In this document: one piece after another, positions 24,815 to 32,202 of the stretch
Numbering within the stretch: the stretch's first letter is position 1
How the letters are laid out: every line of letters starts with the position of its first letter
NCBI GenBank assembly: GCA_020849325.1
Contig: JADLGL010000097.1
Coordinates: 1 to 36,748, forward strand
DNA: 36,748 bases
Origin: Bauldia sp.
GTDB taxonomy: Bacteria > Pseudomonadota > Alphaproteobacteria > Rhizobiales > Kaistiaceae
Reading direction: 5' to 3'
The notes under the pieces: generated by a model
What the model was told of the DNA's origin: nothing
Database searches by the model: none
What the model saw: the letters and a program-made list of their open reading frames with translations, nothing else
Program-made: the position numbers and the translations under genes

Positions 24815-24973
24815 CTACTGGAGAAGCAGGAAGATGATGATGAGGAGGATGGCGAATCCGGCGGACGCGAACGTCAGGAGGCGCACGAAGCCGCGATAGG
24901 TCCGGCGGTGGTTTTCGGCGTCTGCCGCAAGGTCCGCGGCGGATGCGGTGCCGAATTCGGTTTCTCGCGCCAT
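24815..24973 (-). CDS. aa3-type cytochrome c oxidase subunit IV
   Basis: A 52-residue microprotein in a frame of its own. The N-terminal half is polar (MARETEFGTASAADLAADAE), then NHRRTYRGFVRLLTFAS and a single C-terminal membrane helix (AGFAILLIIIFLLLQ). This layout, with the H-x2-TY-x2-F element before the helix, is that of alphaproteobacterial aa3 oxidase subunit IV, which binds the edge of the cytochrome c oxidase complex and is often encoded alone. GGGAG lies about 9 nt before the ATG. No other oxidase genes are nearby. It sits between fixK and the stress protein, which suits a respiratory neighbourhood. Confidence 0.85.
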   Translation of the reverse strand: MARETEFGTASAADLAADAENHRRTYRGFVRLLTFASAGFAILLIIIFLLLQ

Positions 24974-25193
24974 GTGCAGCTGCTCCCGTCGTTCTTCGCG
25001 CGATTCACCGCGCCGGATCGGCCCTCCATGGACCTTCGGGAGATTTCGGAGATGGGGTGGGCGCCGTCACTTCCGGTCTGCTACGGATTGCGACGCACTG
25101 CCGCGCCGGGGCCAGTGTTGACCTCGGGAAGGACCGGATGACCTTTTTGGCGCAGCCTGGCCCGCGAGACTGCGGCGAGGTCGGAGGATTTGC

Positions 25194-26075
25194 TTGAGCG
25201 TAGCCGCGAGCCTTTCACCGGACGGTGCCCGCCGGTTCCCGACGCCGGTGCGGACGATCCTCGCTCGCCTTTCGGGCGGCCCGGAGGACGCCGGGGTCCT
25301 CGGGCACGCCGGCGATCTCGCGGCGGCCTTCGGCGCGCATGTGAACTGCCTCCACGTTCCGTCGGAACCACCCGACATGGCGGAGCTCACCGGCGCGCCG
25401 GCCTTCAAGGGTTTCGGACGGCGGCCCGACCACGACAGGGACACGCGCTCCGCCGCCGCGCGGCAGGCGTTCAACGCCTGGCGGCAGCAGCGGGGCTGGC
25501 CGGTCTCGGGTGACCCGGCGGCCGGGGTGGTGACCGTGGGCTACGGTGAGCGCGACGGCGACGAGGCGACCATCCTCGCCGAGCGGGCGCGGGTGGCGGA
25601 TCTCGTGGCGATCGCCCGGCCCGACGCGCTCGCCGCGCTGTTCGTGTTCGACAGCCTCCTCTCGGGCGGCGGCCGGCCGCTCCTGATGGTGCCGCCCCAC
25701 CCCGCGCGGGCGATGCGCGGCGCCGTCGTCGCGTGGAACGGCAGCGTCCAGGCGGCGCGTGCCCTCGGCGCCGGCGTGCCGCTGCTGCGCGCGCTCGGCG
25801 GCAACGTGACGGTCCTCTGCGTGGCGGAGCGGGACCGGCAGGGGTCGGCCGCCGACGCCGTCACCTACCTCCGCTGGCACGGCATCGAGGCGGCCATCGC
25901 CGAACCGACGACCGAGCCCGTGGGGGCCCAGCTCCTCGCGCTGGCGCGTGATCGCGACGCCGGCCTCCTGGTGAGCGGCGCCTATTCGCGCAGCCGGCTC
26001 CGCCAGCTCCTGTTCGGCGGCGTCACCGGCTACCTCGCCGAACACGCCGACATCCCCGTCCTTCTCGCAAGCTGA
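25194..26075 (+). CDS. universal stress protein, tandem UspA domains
   Basis: A 293-residue cytoplasmic protein with two UspA-type halves. The first (about 15-155) is degenerate. The second carries GAVVAWNGSVQAARALGAGVPLL and the ATP-binding-type ending VSGAYSRSRLRQLLFGGVTGYLAEHADIPVLLAS (Gx2Gx9G-like). The start is TTG at 25194, with GGAGG at 25183-25187, 6 nt upstream; no better start exists in frame. It is followed after 13 nt by the DUF1275 gene, so an operon is likely. USP genes are often under FixK/FNR control, but I found no box in front of this one. Confidence 0.88.
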   Translation: MSVAASLSPDGARRFPTPVRTILARLSGGPEDAGVLGHAGDLAAAFGAHVNCLHVPSEPPDMAELTGAPAFKGFGRRPDHDRDTRSAAARQAFNAWRQQRGWPVSGDPAAGVVTVGYGERDGDEATILAERARVADLVAIARPDALAALFVFDSLLSGGGRPLLMVPPHPARAMRGAVVAWNGSVQAARALGAGVPLLRALGGNVTVLCVAERDRQGSAADAVTYLRWHGIEAAIAEPTTEPVGAQLLALARDRDAGLLVSGAYSRSRLRQLLFGGVTGYLAEHADIPVLLAS

Positions 26076-26088
26076 CGGGAGCGCCGCG

Positions 26089-26736
26089 ATGCGCGATCTC
26101 CGCCGCGCCGAGCGCGGTCTCGCCGCAGGTCTCGCGACCGTGGCCGGCTTCGTCGATGCCGTGGGTTTCCTCACGCTCGGCGGGTTCTTCGTCTCGTTCA
26201 TGAGCGGCAACTCCACCCGGCTCGCGGCCGGCCTTGCGGAGGGAACGTTCGCCACGGTGGCGACGGCGGCCGTTCTGATCGCCCTCTTCGTCGTCGGCGT
26301 CGGCATCGGATCGGCGGTGGGGCATCATGCCGGCACGCGCCGCCGGCCGGTCGTCCTCGGCCTCGTCGCCGTCGTCCTCGCCGTCGCCAGTCTCCTTGCC
26401 TCGGTCGGCGCCGACGGGCGGCTCGTGATGGCGTTCGCCACCGTGGCGATGGGGGCCACCAATGCCGTGTTCGAGCGCGGCGGCGAGGTTTCGGTCGGCC
26501 TCACCTACATGACGGGAACGCTGGTGAAGTTCGGCCAGCGGTTCACGGCGTCACTGCTGCGCTACGGCGAACCCGGCGCGTGGCGGCCCTATCTCGTCCA
26601 CTGGCTCGCGCTCGTCCTCGGCGCCATCGCGGGCGCGCTCGTCTTCCGGTTCCTCGAGGACGGCGCCCTGTGGTTCGCCGCGATCGCCGCAGCCGTGGCC
26701 GCCGTTTCGTCCCACCGGCTCCGGTCGCCCGGCTGA
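26089..26736 (+). CDS. DUF1275 (YoaK-like) membrane protein
   Basis: A 215-residue integral membrane protein. AAGLATVAGFVDAVGFLTLGGFFVSFMSGNSTRLAAGL is the diagnostic N-terminal stretch of the YoaK/DUF1275 family, followed by about five more hydrophobic segments and GATNAVFERGGEVSVGLTYMTGTLVKFGQ. The family is uncharacterised; transport is often guessed. It follows the stress-protein gene by 13 nt and probably shares its transcript. Its stop is 60 nt from a palindromic repeat that separates it from the convergent permease. Confidence 0.9.
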   Translation: MRDLRRAERGLAAGLATVAGFVDAVGFLTLGGFFVSFMSGNSTRLAAGLAEGTFATVATAAVLIALFVVGVGIGSAVGHHAGTRRRPVVLGLVAVVLAVASLLASVGADGRLVMAFATVAMGATNAVFERGGEVSVGLTYMTGTLVKFGQRFTASLLRYGEPGAWRPYLVHWLALVLGAIAGALVFRFLEDGALWFAAIAAAVAAVSSHRLRSPG

Positions 26737-26796
26737 GCCCGGCAGGGCGCGTGATCCGTCGAAGCCGGATCACGCCCGTCGCCTGATTCCTTGTTG

Positions 26797-26845
26797 GAGC
26801 ATGATCTTTTCGAAGAACCGGCAGCCACTTCTTCGGATCGTGCTC
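26797..26845. repeat. GAGCATGATC palindromic repeat, copy 1
   Basis: Left arm GAGCATGATC-TTTT-CGAAGAA and right arm TTCTTCGGATCGTGCTC pair apart from a TTTT bulge and one mismatch. It lies between convergent genes, and its last base is the last base of the permease stop codon. Closely related palindromes are abundant in Rhizobiales. A second copy is at 35041. Confidence 0.7.
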
Positions 26846-28092
26846 TAGCCGAGCGCGCCGGTGCGGCGGACGATGTCCGCAACGAGAATGCCGATGGTGA
26901 GCGTCGCGGCGGCGAAGCCCCACGAAGCCCGGAAGCGGCTGCCGCGTTCGGCGGAGCGCCGCGAAAGCCGCCAGAGGCTGAGATTGACCACGGTGAAGAC
27001 GGCAAGCGTGATGTAGCTCGTCACCTCGGCCAGCCGGACCATCGGCAGCACGAGGACGAGCGCCGCGATCACGGCGGCAACGACGAGCGTGGCGTTGACC
27101 GGCGTCTGCCGGCGCGGCTGGACCACGCCGAGCCAGGACGGGCCGATGAGTCCCTCGCGGGCCATGCCGTAGAGCACGCGGCTCGCCATCACGATCTGGA
27201 TGAGGACGCCGTTGATCATCGCCACCGCGGCGATGGCGGCGATCGGCGCGGGCGAGCCGCCGGTGAGGGCGGCGAACATGTCGGCCATCGGCGCGTCGCT
27301 GGTGGCGATCGGCGCGTCGTCCCCCACGGCCACGGCGATCGAGGCGACGGCGAGGTAGACCAGCGTCGTCACCACCAACGTGATGATGACCGCCCAGGCC
27401 ATCACCCGTTCCGGGCGGCGCGTCTCCTCGGCCATGTTGACGATGTCCTCGAAGCCGATGAAGGCATAGAAGGCGACCGTCGTCGCGGCGAGGACGACCC
27501 CGAGGCTCGCGGCATCGGGGAAGGTCGCGATCCGGCTCCACAGCGCGGCATCGCCGAGCTCGGGAAGGCCGGCACCGATGACGACCAGGAGCGTTCCGAC
27601 CTCGACGATCGTGACCCCGGCGGCGAGGACGATGCTCTCGCGGACGCCGAGGCAGGCGACCACGGTCAGCGCGGCGAGGAGACCGACCGCCAGCAGCCAG
27701 GACGGCACCGGCACGAGCGTGCCGAGATAGGAGCCGAAGGCGAGCGAAACCACGCCGGCCGAGACGACGCCCGTGACCGCAACGCCGACCCCGGTGATCC
27801 GCGCGAGGCCGGGACCGAAACCCGCCATCGCGTAGACGGCCGCTCCGGCGGCCTTCGGGAACCGGCCCGACAGGAACGCGTAGGAGCCGGCGCTGGCGCC
27901 GGCGAGCACGGCCGCGACGAGGAAGACGAAGGGCGAGAAATCGCCGGCAAGGCCGAGGATCTCGCCGATGAGCGCGAATATCCCCGCGCCGACGGTGACG
28001 CCCAGACCGTAGAAGACGAGGAGCGGGAGACCGAGGACACGGCGGAGGGCGGGGGCTTCCGCGCCGGCGGCCGGCTGAGGTTTGGCGTCCAC
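26845..28092 (-). CDS. APC family amino acid/polyamine permease
   Basis: A 415-residue membrane transporter with about 12 hydrophobic segments. RRVLGLPLLVFYGLGVTVGAGIFALIGEI is the TM1 unwound-helix signature (GxGIF-like) of the APC superfamily. AFYAFIGFEDIVNMAEETRRPERVMAWAV is the TM6 region and its loop, matching basic amino-acid permeases. No ATG fits; GTG at 28092 with GGGAAG 6 nt upstream is chosen. The frame runs further upstream into another gene's DNA. It may be cotranscribed with the gene at 28212, 119 nt upstream, though a hairpin lies between. Confidence 0.88.
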   Translation of the reverse strand: MDAKPQPAAGAEAPALRRVLGLPLLVFYGLGVTVGAGIFALIGEILGLAGDFSPFVFLVAAVLAGASAGSYAFLSGRFPKAAGAAVYAMAGFGPGLARITGVGVAVTGVVSAGVVSLAFGSYLGTLVPVPSWLLAVGLLAALTVVACLGVRESIVLAAGVTIVEVGTLLVVIGAGLPELGDAALWSRIATFPDAASLGVVLAATTVAFYAFIGFEDIVNMAEETRRPERVMAWAVIITLVVTTLVYLAVASIAVAVGDDAPIATSDAPMADMFAALTGGSPAPIAAIAAVAMINGVLIQIVMASRVLYGMAREGLIGPSWLGVVQPRRQTPVNATLVVAAVIAALVLVLPMVRLAEVTSYITLAVFTVVNLSLWRLSRRSAERGSRFRASWGFAAATLTIGILVADIVRRTGALG

Positions 28093-28193
28093 GCGAGTCT
28101 TCCCGATGCCGCGGCGGACGGAAACATAGGCGAAACGTGTGCGCCGCAGAAGGGCGGGAGAGGGAGCTCCCGGCCCGGACTGCGGCGCACTAT

Positions 28194-28222
28194 CCCTTGC
28201 TTCGATGAGGATCAGGCAAGGG
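28194..28222 (-). terminator. stem-loop around the stop of the 153-aa membrane protein
   Basis: On the minus strand CCCTTGC (28222-28216) and GCAAGGG (28200-28194) form a perfect 7-bp stem with a 15-nt loop that includes the TGA stop. No T-run follows. It could reduce read-through into the permease gene. Confidence 0.3.
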
Positions 28223-28673
28223 TGTTGTAGATCACGGAGAAGGCGATGGCGGCCGCGAGGAGGCAGACCGGCACGGTGACGACGAGGACGAGGGCCTCGA
28301 AGCCGGAGACGCTGCCGGCGGCGGTCTCGAAATGGCCGACGAGGAAGCGCCGGAAGCTGCCGGGTTCCTTCTCGACCATGCCGCGCCGCTCGTTGAACCG
28401 CCGGGCGTTGACCGACATGCTCCACGGCACGCCCACATAGGCGACGAGGCAGACCGTGACGATCACCATGGCCACGGCGAGCGGCCCGGTGGTGACGAAG
28501 CCGACCCAGAACGTGGCGATCATCAGGGCGTAGCACGCGGCGGCGATGCGGAGCACCGCGGGATGGAGCGACAGCGCGCCGGCCGCGGCGTGGGCGTCAT
28601 GGCGGACGGCACTGCGGGCGGATGTCCCGGCGACATTGACTGCGGTATCGAAGCCGACAACTGCACTGCTCAT
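28212..28673 (-). CDS. small membrane protein, FixK-box controlled
   Basis: A 153-residue protein I do not recognise. The N-terminal 35 residues are polar; membrane segments are at about 41-61, 65-84 and 125-148. The loop between the last two is charged (NARRFNERRGMVEKEPGSFRRF). ATG 28673 has GAGGAG 8 nt upstream; an ATG 12 codons earlier lies upstream of that site and is rejected. A perfect TTGA-N6-TCAA box centred 75 bp before the start is well placed for class II activation by FixK (predicted start near 28707). A role in microaerobic respiration or membrane adaptation is inferred from this only. Confidence 0.8.
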   Translation of the reverse strand: MSSAVVGFDTAVNVAGTSARSAVRHDAHAAAGALSLHPAVLRIAAACYALMIATFWVGFVTTGPLAVAMVIVTVCLVAYVGVPWSMSVNARRFNERRGMVEKEPGSFRRFLVGHFETAAGSVSGFEALVLVVTVPVCLLAAAIAFSVIYNTLA

Positions 28674-28741
28674 CGATTTTCTCCTCGGAAGGCCTGATCT
28701 CGTTGGCATTGCGAGGATCGCGCCGGCACGAGCGGCGCGAT

Positions 28742-28755
28742 TTGAGCAAGATCAA
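28742..28755 (-). promoter_or_regulatory. FixK/FNR box
   Basis: TTGAGCAAGATCAA is a perfect TTGA-N6-TCAA site. With the usual -41.5 geometry, transcription would begin near 28707 and run into the 153-residue membrane protein. The 3' end of the next operon lies 34 nt away, so this is intergenic DNA. Confidence 0.75.
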
Positions 28756-28789
28756 CTCCGTCCGCGACCCGCCGCCGCAGCACGCGCCG

Positions 28790-29164
28790 TCACGGCATCG
28801 CCACCGAAACGATGCGGAAAGTGTGCATCGCGCCATCGTTCTCGCGGATCGAGACGTATTCGCCGGGAACGAAGGCTTCGTCGCCGAAGCGGAAGCCGGG
28901 CTCGTTGTCGCTGTCGCCTGCGGCGTAGTCGAAATACCAGCTGCCGCCGGGCTTCCGCGCGAGGACGCCGACGAGGTCGGCCTCGCCGGGCCGGAAGCGC
29001 CGGACGCGGGTCGAGGCCCGGTGCTCGCGCCAGGCGGCGGCATCGATGCGGCCGTCCTCGGCGAGCGGCAGGAGGAGGTCGTAGCCGTGGCGGGGGTCGC
29101 CCTCGGGATGGCCCGGCTCGCGGGCGAGCTCGAGATGCACTTTCCGGAACGTGTCGGGAATCAT
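28790..29164 (-). CDS. conserved hypothetical protein, 124 aa
   Basis: A soluble 124-residue protein of a family I recall from alphaproteobacteria near FixK-type genes, without a known function. It opens IPDTFRKVHLELAREPGHPEGD, then RHGYDLLLPLAEDGRID, VRRFRPGEADLVGVLAR, GGSWYFDYAAGDSDNEPGFRFG and FVPGEYVSIRENDGAMHTFRIVSV. The last part looks like a small beta-barrel. It starts 13 nt after the host-attachment-like gene, so both are expressed from the promoter with the TTGA-N6-GCAA box at 29664. No Cys; no obvious catalytic motif. Confidence 0.8.
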   Translation of the reverse strand: MIPDTFRKVHLELAREPGHPEGDPRHGYDLLLPLAEDGRIDAAAWREHRASTRVRRFRPGEADLVGVLARKPGGSWYFDYAAGDSDNEPGFRFGDEAFVPGEYVSIRENDGAMHTFRIVSVAMP

Positions 29165-29177
29165 GGCGTCCTCCGTC

Positions 29178-29585
29178 TCAGCCTGCCGCGCCGATCGCGG
29201 CGAGGATCTGCGGTGCCGTCGCCTCGGTGAGCTCGCGGCCGACCTCGGCCAGGAGCCGGCGGCCGAGCTCGGGATGGTAGTGGCGGCGGAGTTCGCCGAG
29301 CGTCCGCGGCGGGGCGACGATCACCAGCGACGCGATGCGGCCGGCGACGATTTCGGCATTGAGCCACGCGGCGACCGAGGCCGCGTAGGCGTCTTCGTCG
29401 AGCTGGTGCGCATCCGGATTGGCGGACGAGCTGTGGTGCCGGCCGCCGGAACCGTGACCGTCCGCCGTGAGCTTCGGCTCCGGCTTCTCTTCGAGCCGCG
29501 GCGCGGTCGTGGTGCCGGCGTTCCGGAATACCCGGATCGCGCGGCCATCGGCGACGGCGATGATGGTGTCGTGCTGGAGCAGCAT
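29178..29585 (-). CDS. host attachment (baeRF-like) protein
   Basis: A 135-residue protein of the Host_attach family (PF10116), distantly related to archaeal/eukaryotic release-factor eRF1 domains. Signatures are the opening LLQHDTIIAVADGRAIRVFRN and the ending SLVIVAPPRTLGELRRHYHPELGRRLLAEVGRELTEA. The middle, HGSGGRHHSSSANPDAH, is His/Ser-rich and probably disordered. Despite the name, host attachment is not established for most members; a ribosome-related role has been proposed. ATG 29585 (MLLQHD) is chosen over an ATG 12 codons upstream. A FixK-type box is centred 85 bp before it. Confidence 0.85.
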   Translation of the reverse strand: MLLQHDTIIAVADGRAIRVFRNAGTTTAPRLEEKPEPKLTADGHGSGGRHHSSSANPDAHQLDEDAYAASVAAWLNAEIVAGRIASLVIVAPPRTLGELRRHYHPELGRRLLAEVGRELTEATAPQILAAIGAAG

Positions 29586-29663
29586 GGTTGTGATTCCTCG
29601 GTGCTGGAACTCTTGCGGCAAGGCGGATTCGGGCCTCTTGTGGGGCCCGGCCCGTCGGCCGCC

Positions 29664-29677
29664 TTGATCCTACGCAA
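29664..29677 (-). promoter_or_regulatory. FixK2-type box TTGA-N6-GCAA
   Basis: TTGATCCTACGCAA fits the Bradyrhizobium FixK2 consensus TTG(A/C)-N6-(T/G)CAA. It lies in the gap between the divergent gene pair at 29178 and the lipoprotein gene at 29786. Geometry (-41.5 to a start near 29629) favours the minus-strand operon; the plus-strand gene is about 116 bp away. Confidence 0.6.
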
Positions 29678-29785
29678 TCGCGAGGCGCCGTGTCGTCGGT
29701 CGTGTGGGGCGACGGGTCGGTGCGCCGCGGCAGACCGGCGACGCGCCGTCAGCGCGCAAATCGCTTCTGAAGAGGAGTGAACGAC

Positions 29786-30091
29786 ATGACCTCCCGCAGC
29801 ACCAGGCTCGTCCTCGTCCTCGGACTGACCCTTCTCCTCGCCGCCTGCGCCGCCGGGCCCAATCCGTCGGTCGACATCGCCGATGCCGACGGCATCATCC
29901 GCGGCTTCTGGGGCGGCCTCTGGCAGGGCATCATCTCGCCGGTGACGTTCATCATCTCGCTGTTCACCGACCGGGTGAGCATCTACGAGGTCCACAATTC
30001 GGGCGGCTGGTACGATTTCGGCTTCGTGCTGGGCGCGGGCATCCTGTTCAGCGGCGGCTTCCTCGGCATTTTCCGCGCCGGCCGCCGCTAG
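29786..30091 (+). CDS. small lipoprotein with two membrane-like segments
   Basis: A 101-residue protein. LVLVLGLTLLLAACAAGPNP is a lipoprotein signal with lipobox LAAC and lipid-modified Cys at about residue 21. SVDIADADGIIRGFWGGLWQGIISPVTFIISLFTDRVSIYEVHNSGGWYDFGFVLGAGILF follows, with a second hydrophobic segment at the end (FGFVLGAGILFSGGFLGIF). I recall similar small hypothetical lipoproteins in other alphaproteobacteria. GAGGAG at 29772-29777 is 8 nt before ATG 29786, which decides against the GTG at 29777. The FixK-type box upstream might serve it too. Function unknown. Confidence 0.85.
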   Translation: MTSRSTRLVLVLGLTLLLAACAAGPNPSVDIADADGIIRGFWGGLWQGIISPVTFIISLFTDRVSIYEVHNSGGWYDFGFVLGAGILFSGGFLGIFRAGRR

Positions 30092-30093
30092 AG

Positions 30094-30169
30094 GTTCGAC
30101 GCATTCGGAAGATTCCGCGTCGGCGTCGCCACGCCCCGTCGGGTCGAGGGCTTCCCGAATACGTCGAAC
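30094..30169. repeat. stop-abutting GTTCGACGCATTCGG inverted repeat, copy 1
   Basis: GTTCGACGCATTCGGAA (30094-30110) pairs with TTCCCGAATACGTCGAAC (30152-30169) with one mismatch and one bulge. It begins 3 nt after the lipoprotein TAG and ends 11 nt before the stop of the convergent MgtC-like gene, so it could end both transcripts. Confidence 0.7.
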
Positions 30170-30180
30170 GACCGGTCTGA

Positions 30181-31434
30181 TCAGAACGGGCCGAGGAGGA
30201 TCGCCACGGCGGCCGCGGCGGTGATCGCTGCGGCGAGGATCGCGGCGAGCGTCCGCCAGTAGCGCACGGGCCCCGCGACGACCGCCACGACCACGCGCCC
30301 GACGCCATTGGCGGCGAGCGCGACGAGAATCGCCTGTGCCGCCGTCGCCGGCGGCACCCCCTCCCCCGCGAGCCGCGCCACCGAGAGCGTGGCAACGTCG
30401 ACGTCGAGGATCGCCGAGACGCCGGCGGTGGCGAGGACGCTCGACGGACCGAGATAGAAGGACGCCGCCGCGCTCGCCACCGAGACGATCGTGAAGGCGG
30501 CCGCGAAAATGGCGAGCGGGGCGAGGTCGAAGGGGTTTCCGGCCGGCGCCGGGCCGTTCATCGCCGCCGGGCCGCGGAGGAAGATGAACGCCGCGCCGCC
30601 GAACACGGCTGCCGCGACGAGCGCCGGCGCGATCATCAGCGGCACGAGGGCGGGGGCAAGCAGCGCGACGAGGACCAGAACCCGGAGGATCGACACCATC
30701 GCCGCAACCGCCGCGCCGCCGATGAACTGCCGCGTCGCGCCCTCGGTGCGGGCGCGGCGCCCGAGCGCGGCGGTGACGGCGGTCGACGACACGAGGGCGC
30801 CCATGAGGCTCGCGACGAGCGTGCCGCGCGCCGTGCCGATGACGCGGACGGCGACATAGCCGGCGTACGAGATCGCCGCGGTGAGGACGGTGAAGAGCCA
30901 GATCTGGAACGGATTGATGCCGCCCCACGGGTCGATCGAGCGATCCGGCAGCATCGGCAGGACGATCACCGACATTGCGAGGAGAAGGAGGGCCGACCGG
31001 ACTTCCGGCCAGGTGAGCCGGCGGAGCAGGCCGTGGACCACGTCACGGCTGGCGAGGAGGCAGGCGACCACGACGCCGGACGCTCCCGCCGCGATCCATG
31101 AGCCGGATGCCGCGAGGCCGCCGAGGACGAGGACGGTGATCGCCGCGATCACCGAGGTGACGCTGAAGCTGCCGCGCCGGTCGCTCTCGCGCTTCTCGTA
31201 CCAGGCGAAGAGGGCCCCGAAGGTGACGAGCGTGGCGGCGAAGAGGGCGGGCGAATCGAATTCGGCCGCGAGCGCGCCCGCCGCGCCGCCGAGGAGGCCC
31301 GTCAACCCGAAGGTCCGAAGGCCCGCCACCCGGCCGCCGTCCGGCTCGTCGCGCAGCCGCCAGCCACGCTCGAGGCCGACGACGAGGCCGATGGCCAGGG
31401 CAACCGCAAGGCCGACGAGGAGATCGTTCGTCAC
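30181..31434 (-). CDS. MgtC/SapB-DUF4010 membrane protein
   Basis: A 417-residue protein with about 11-12 membrane segments. The N-terminal 140 residues (LAVALAIGLVVGLERGWRLRDE, RTFGLTGLLGG, TVLVLGGLAASGSW) are an MgtC/SapB domain. The rest is the DUF4010 domain (PEVRSALLLLAMSVIVLPMLPD, GINPFQIWLFTVLTAAISYAGYVAVRVIG, GALVSSTAVTAALGRRA). MgtC itself tunes Mg and membrane energetics in Salmonella; long MgtC-DUF4010 proteins are uncharacterised. GTG start at 31434. A perfect FixK box is centred 99 bp upstream, shared with the divergent small genes. Confidence 0.88.
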   Translation of the reverse strand: MTNDLLVGLAVALAIGLVVGLERGWRLRDEPDGGRVAGLRTFGLTGLLGGAAGALAAEFDSPALFAATLVTFGALFAWYEKRESDRRGSFSVTSVIAAITVLVLGGLAASGSWIAAGASGVVVACLLASRDVVHGLLRRLTWPEVRSALLLLAMSVIVLPMLPDRSIDPWGGINPFQIWLFTVLTAAISYAGYVAVRVIGTARGTLVASLMGALVSSTAVTAALGRRARTEGATRQFIGGAAVAAMVSILRVLVLVALLAPALVPLMIAPALVAAAVFGGAAFIFLRGPAAMNGPAPAGNPFDLAPLAIFAAAFTIVSVASAAASFYLGPSSVLATAGVSAILDVDVATLSVARLAGEGVPPATAAQAILVALAANGVGRVVVAVVAGPVRYWRTLAAILAAAITAAAAVAILLGPF

Positions 31435-31526
31435 GGCTCGCCGATGTCTCGTGTTTCGCCGAAGGCTAGCGCCGCCGCTCCGGCCGCGAAAGTCCGGGCG
31501 ACTGCGGAGCAGAAGGGCCGCCAGAC

Positions 31527-31540
31527 TTGAGGAAGATCAA
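31527..31540. promoter_or_regulatory. FixK/FNR box in a divergent gap
   Basis: TTGAGGAAGATCAA is a perfect TTGA-N6-TCAA palindromic site in the gap between the MgtC-like gene and two small plus-strand genes. Class II geometry predicts starts near 31492 (minus) or 31575 (plus), so either or both could be driven. Confidence 0.72.
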
Positions 31541-31593
31541 GGCGATGGCTGCGCAGGCGCGCAATATCACGGAACATGCTCCCGGAAACAGCC

Positions 31594-31767
31594 ATGTCGC
31601 TCGCTCTCAACCCGATGGTCAACGCGCGCGTCTTCCTCGCAGCGGGCGAGGTCGCGGCAAAGACGGCGGCGGGCGGGACGCCGGTGCCGGGCTTTCGGGA
31701 GAAGCCCATCATCGGCGGGTGCCTGCAACGGCTCCACGTCTCCGCCCTCCGGCCGGTCGTCGGCTGA
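31594..31767 (+). CDS. 57-aa hypothetical microprotein
   Basis: A 57-residue protein (MSLALNPMVNARVFLAAGEVAA at the start, PGFREKPIIGGCLQRLHVSA later), not recognised. ATG 31594 has a weak GGAAA upstream; ATG 31576 is an alternative that would make an almost leaderless message from the predicted FixK start. Its TGA overlaps the ATG of the next gene (TGATG). Support comes from that coupling and the FixK box; codon use is unremarkable. It may be spurious. Confidence 0.45.
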   Translation: MSLALNPMVNARVFLAAGEVAAKTAAGGTPVPGFREKPIIGGCLQRLHVSALRPVVG

Positions 31768-31961
31768 TGCGAACCGGGACCGCCGCCCGCCCCACGATCC
31801 CCTGGCCGCGACCGCGGCCGTGCCCGGTATGCCGAAGCACGATGATCGCGCAGGACCCCACGGCCGGCGGCGGGCTGTTCCGTTGCGACGACTGCGGCTG
31901 CGTCGTCGATCTCCGCGGCCGGCCGGGCGGATCGGAACCGGCGCAGCCGGGCCGCCGGTAG
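31767..31961 (+). CDS. 64-aa zinc-ribbon microprotein
   Basis: A 64-residue protein with [13 protein letters not shown] followed by [14 protein letters not shown]: two CxxC knuckles about 16 residues apart, a zinc-ribbon pattern. The flanks are rich in Pro, Arg and Gly. ATG 31767 overlaps the upstream stop (TGATG), suggesting translational coupling with the 57-residue gene and control from the same FixK box. A longer frame from 31527 exists but its first part is unlike a protein domain. Function unknown: RNA, DNA or protein binding are all possible. A repeat starts right after its stop. Confidence 0.6.
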   Translation: MRTGTAARPTIPWPRPRPCPVCRSTMIAQDPTAGGGLFRCDDCGCVVDLRGRPGGSEPAQPGRR

Positions 31962-31970
31962 TGGGTTGAC

Positions 31971-32081
31971 GCATTCGGACGGTCCCGCGCTGGCGTCGCC
32001 CGACCTCTGCGCTCGTCCCCGTTCCCCTCGCTCCGTTCGGGGAGGCGAAGTGGGCGGTCGCTCCGGGAACGATCCGAATGC
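31971..32081. repeat. stop-abutting GTTCGACGCATTCGG inverted repeat, copy 2
   Basis: GCATTCGGACGGTCCCG (31971-31987) pairs with CGGGAACGATCCGAATGC (32064-32081) with few mismatches. The left arm, preceded by GGTTGAC, begins within a few bases of the zinc-ribbon TAG. Between the arms is a second palindrome, CGTTCCCCTCGCTCCGTTCGGGGAGGC-like, around 32026-32048. The rest of the gap to 32202 shows no gene. Confidence 0.6.
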
Positions 32082-32202
32082 ACCGCGGCCGGGCCCTCCC
32101 GAGCCTGGCGCGCCCGCGTTTCCGGTTGCGCCGGATCGCGGTATGACATCTCCGATTGTCGATTGTGCTCGCCCGACGCCCGTCCCAGCCGCGGAGACTG
32201 AC

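Noticed and set aside
25040..25193. A FixK box in front of the universal stress protein gene
   Set aside because: TTGACCTCGGGAAG and TTGCGACGCACTGC were examined; neither has the required (T/G)CAA right half.
26791..28230. A 479-codon plus-strand frame opposite the permease gene
   Set aside because: Extreme Asp/Glu/His/Arg composition without a hydrophobic core; it is the antisense of the APC permease.
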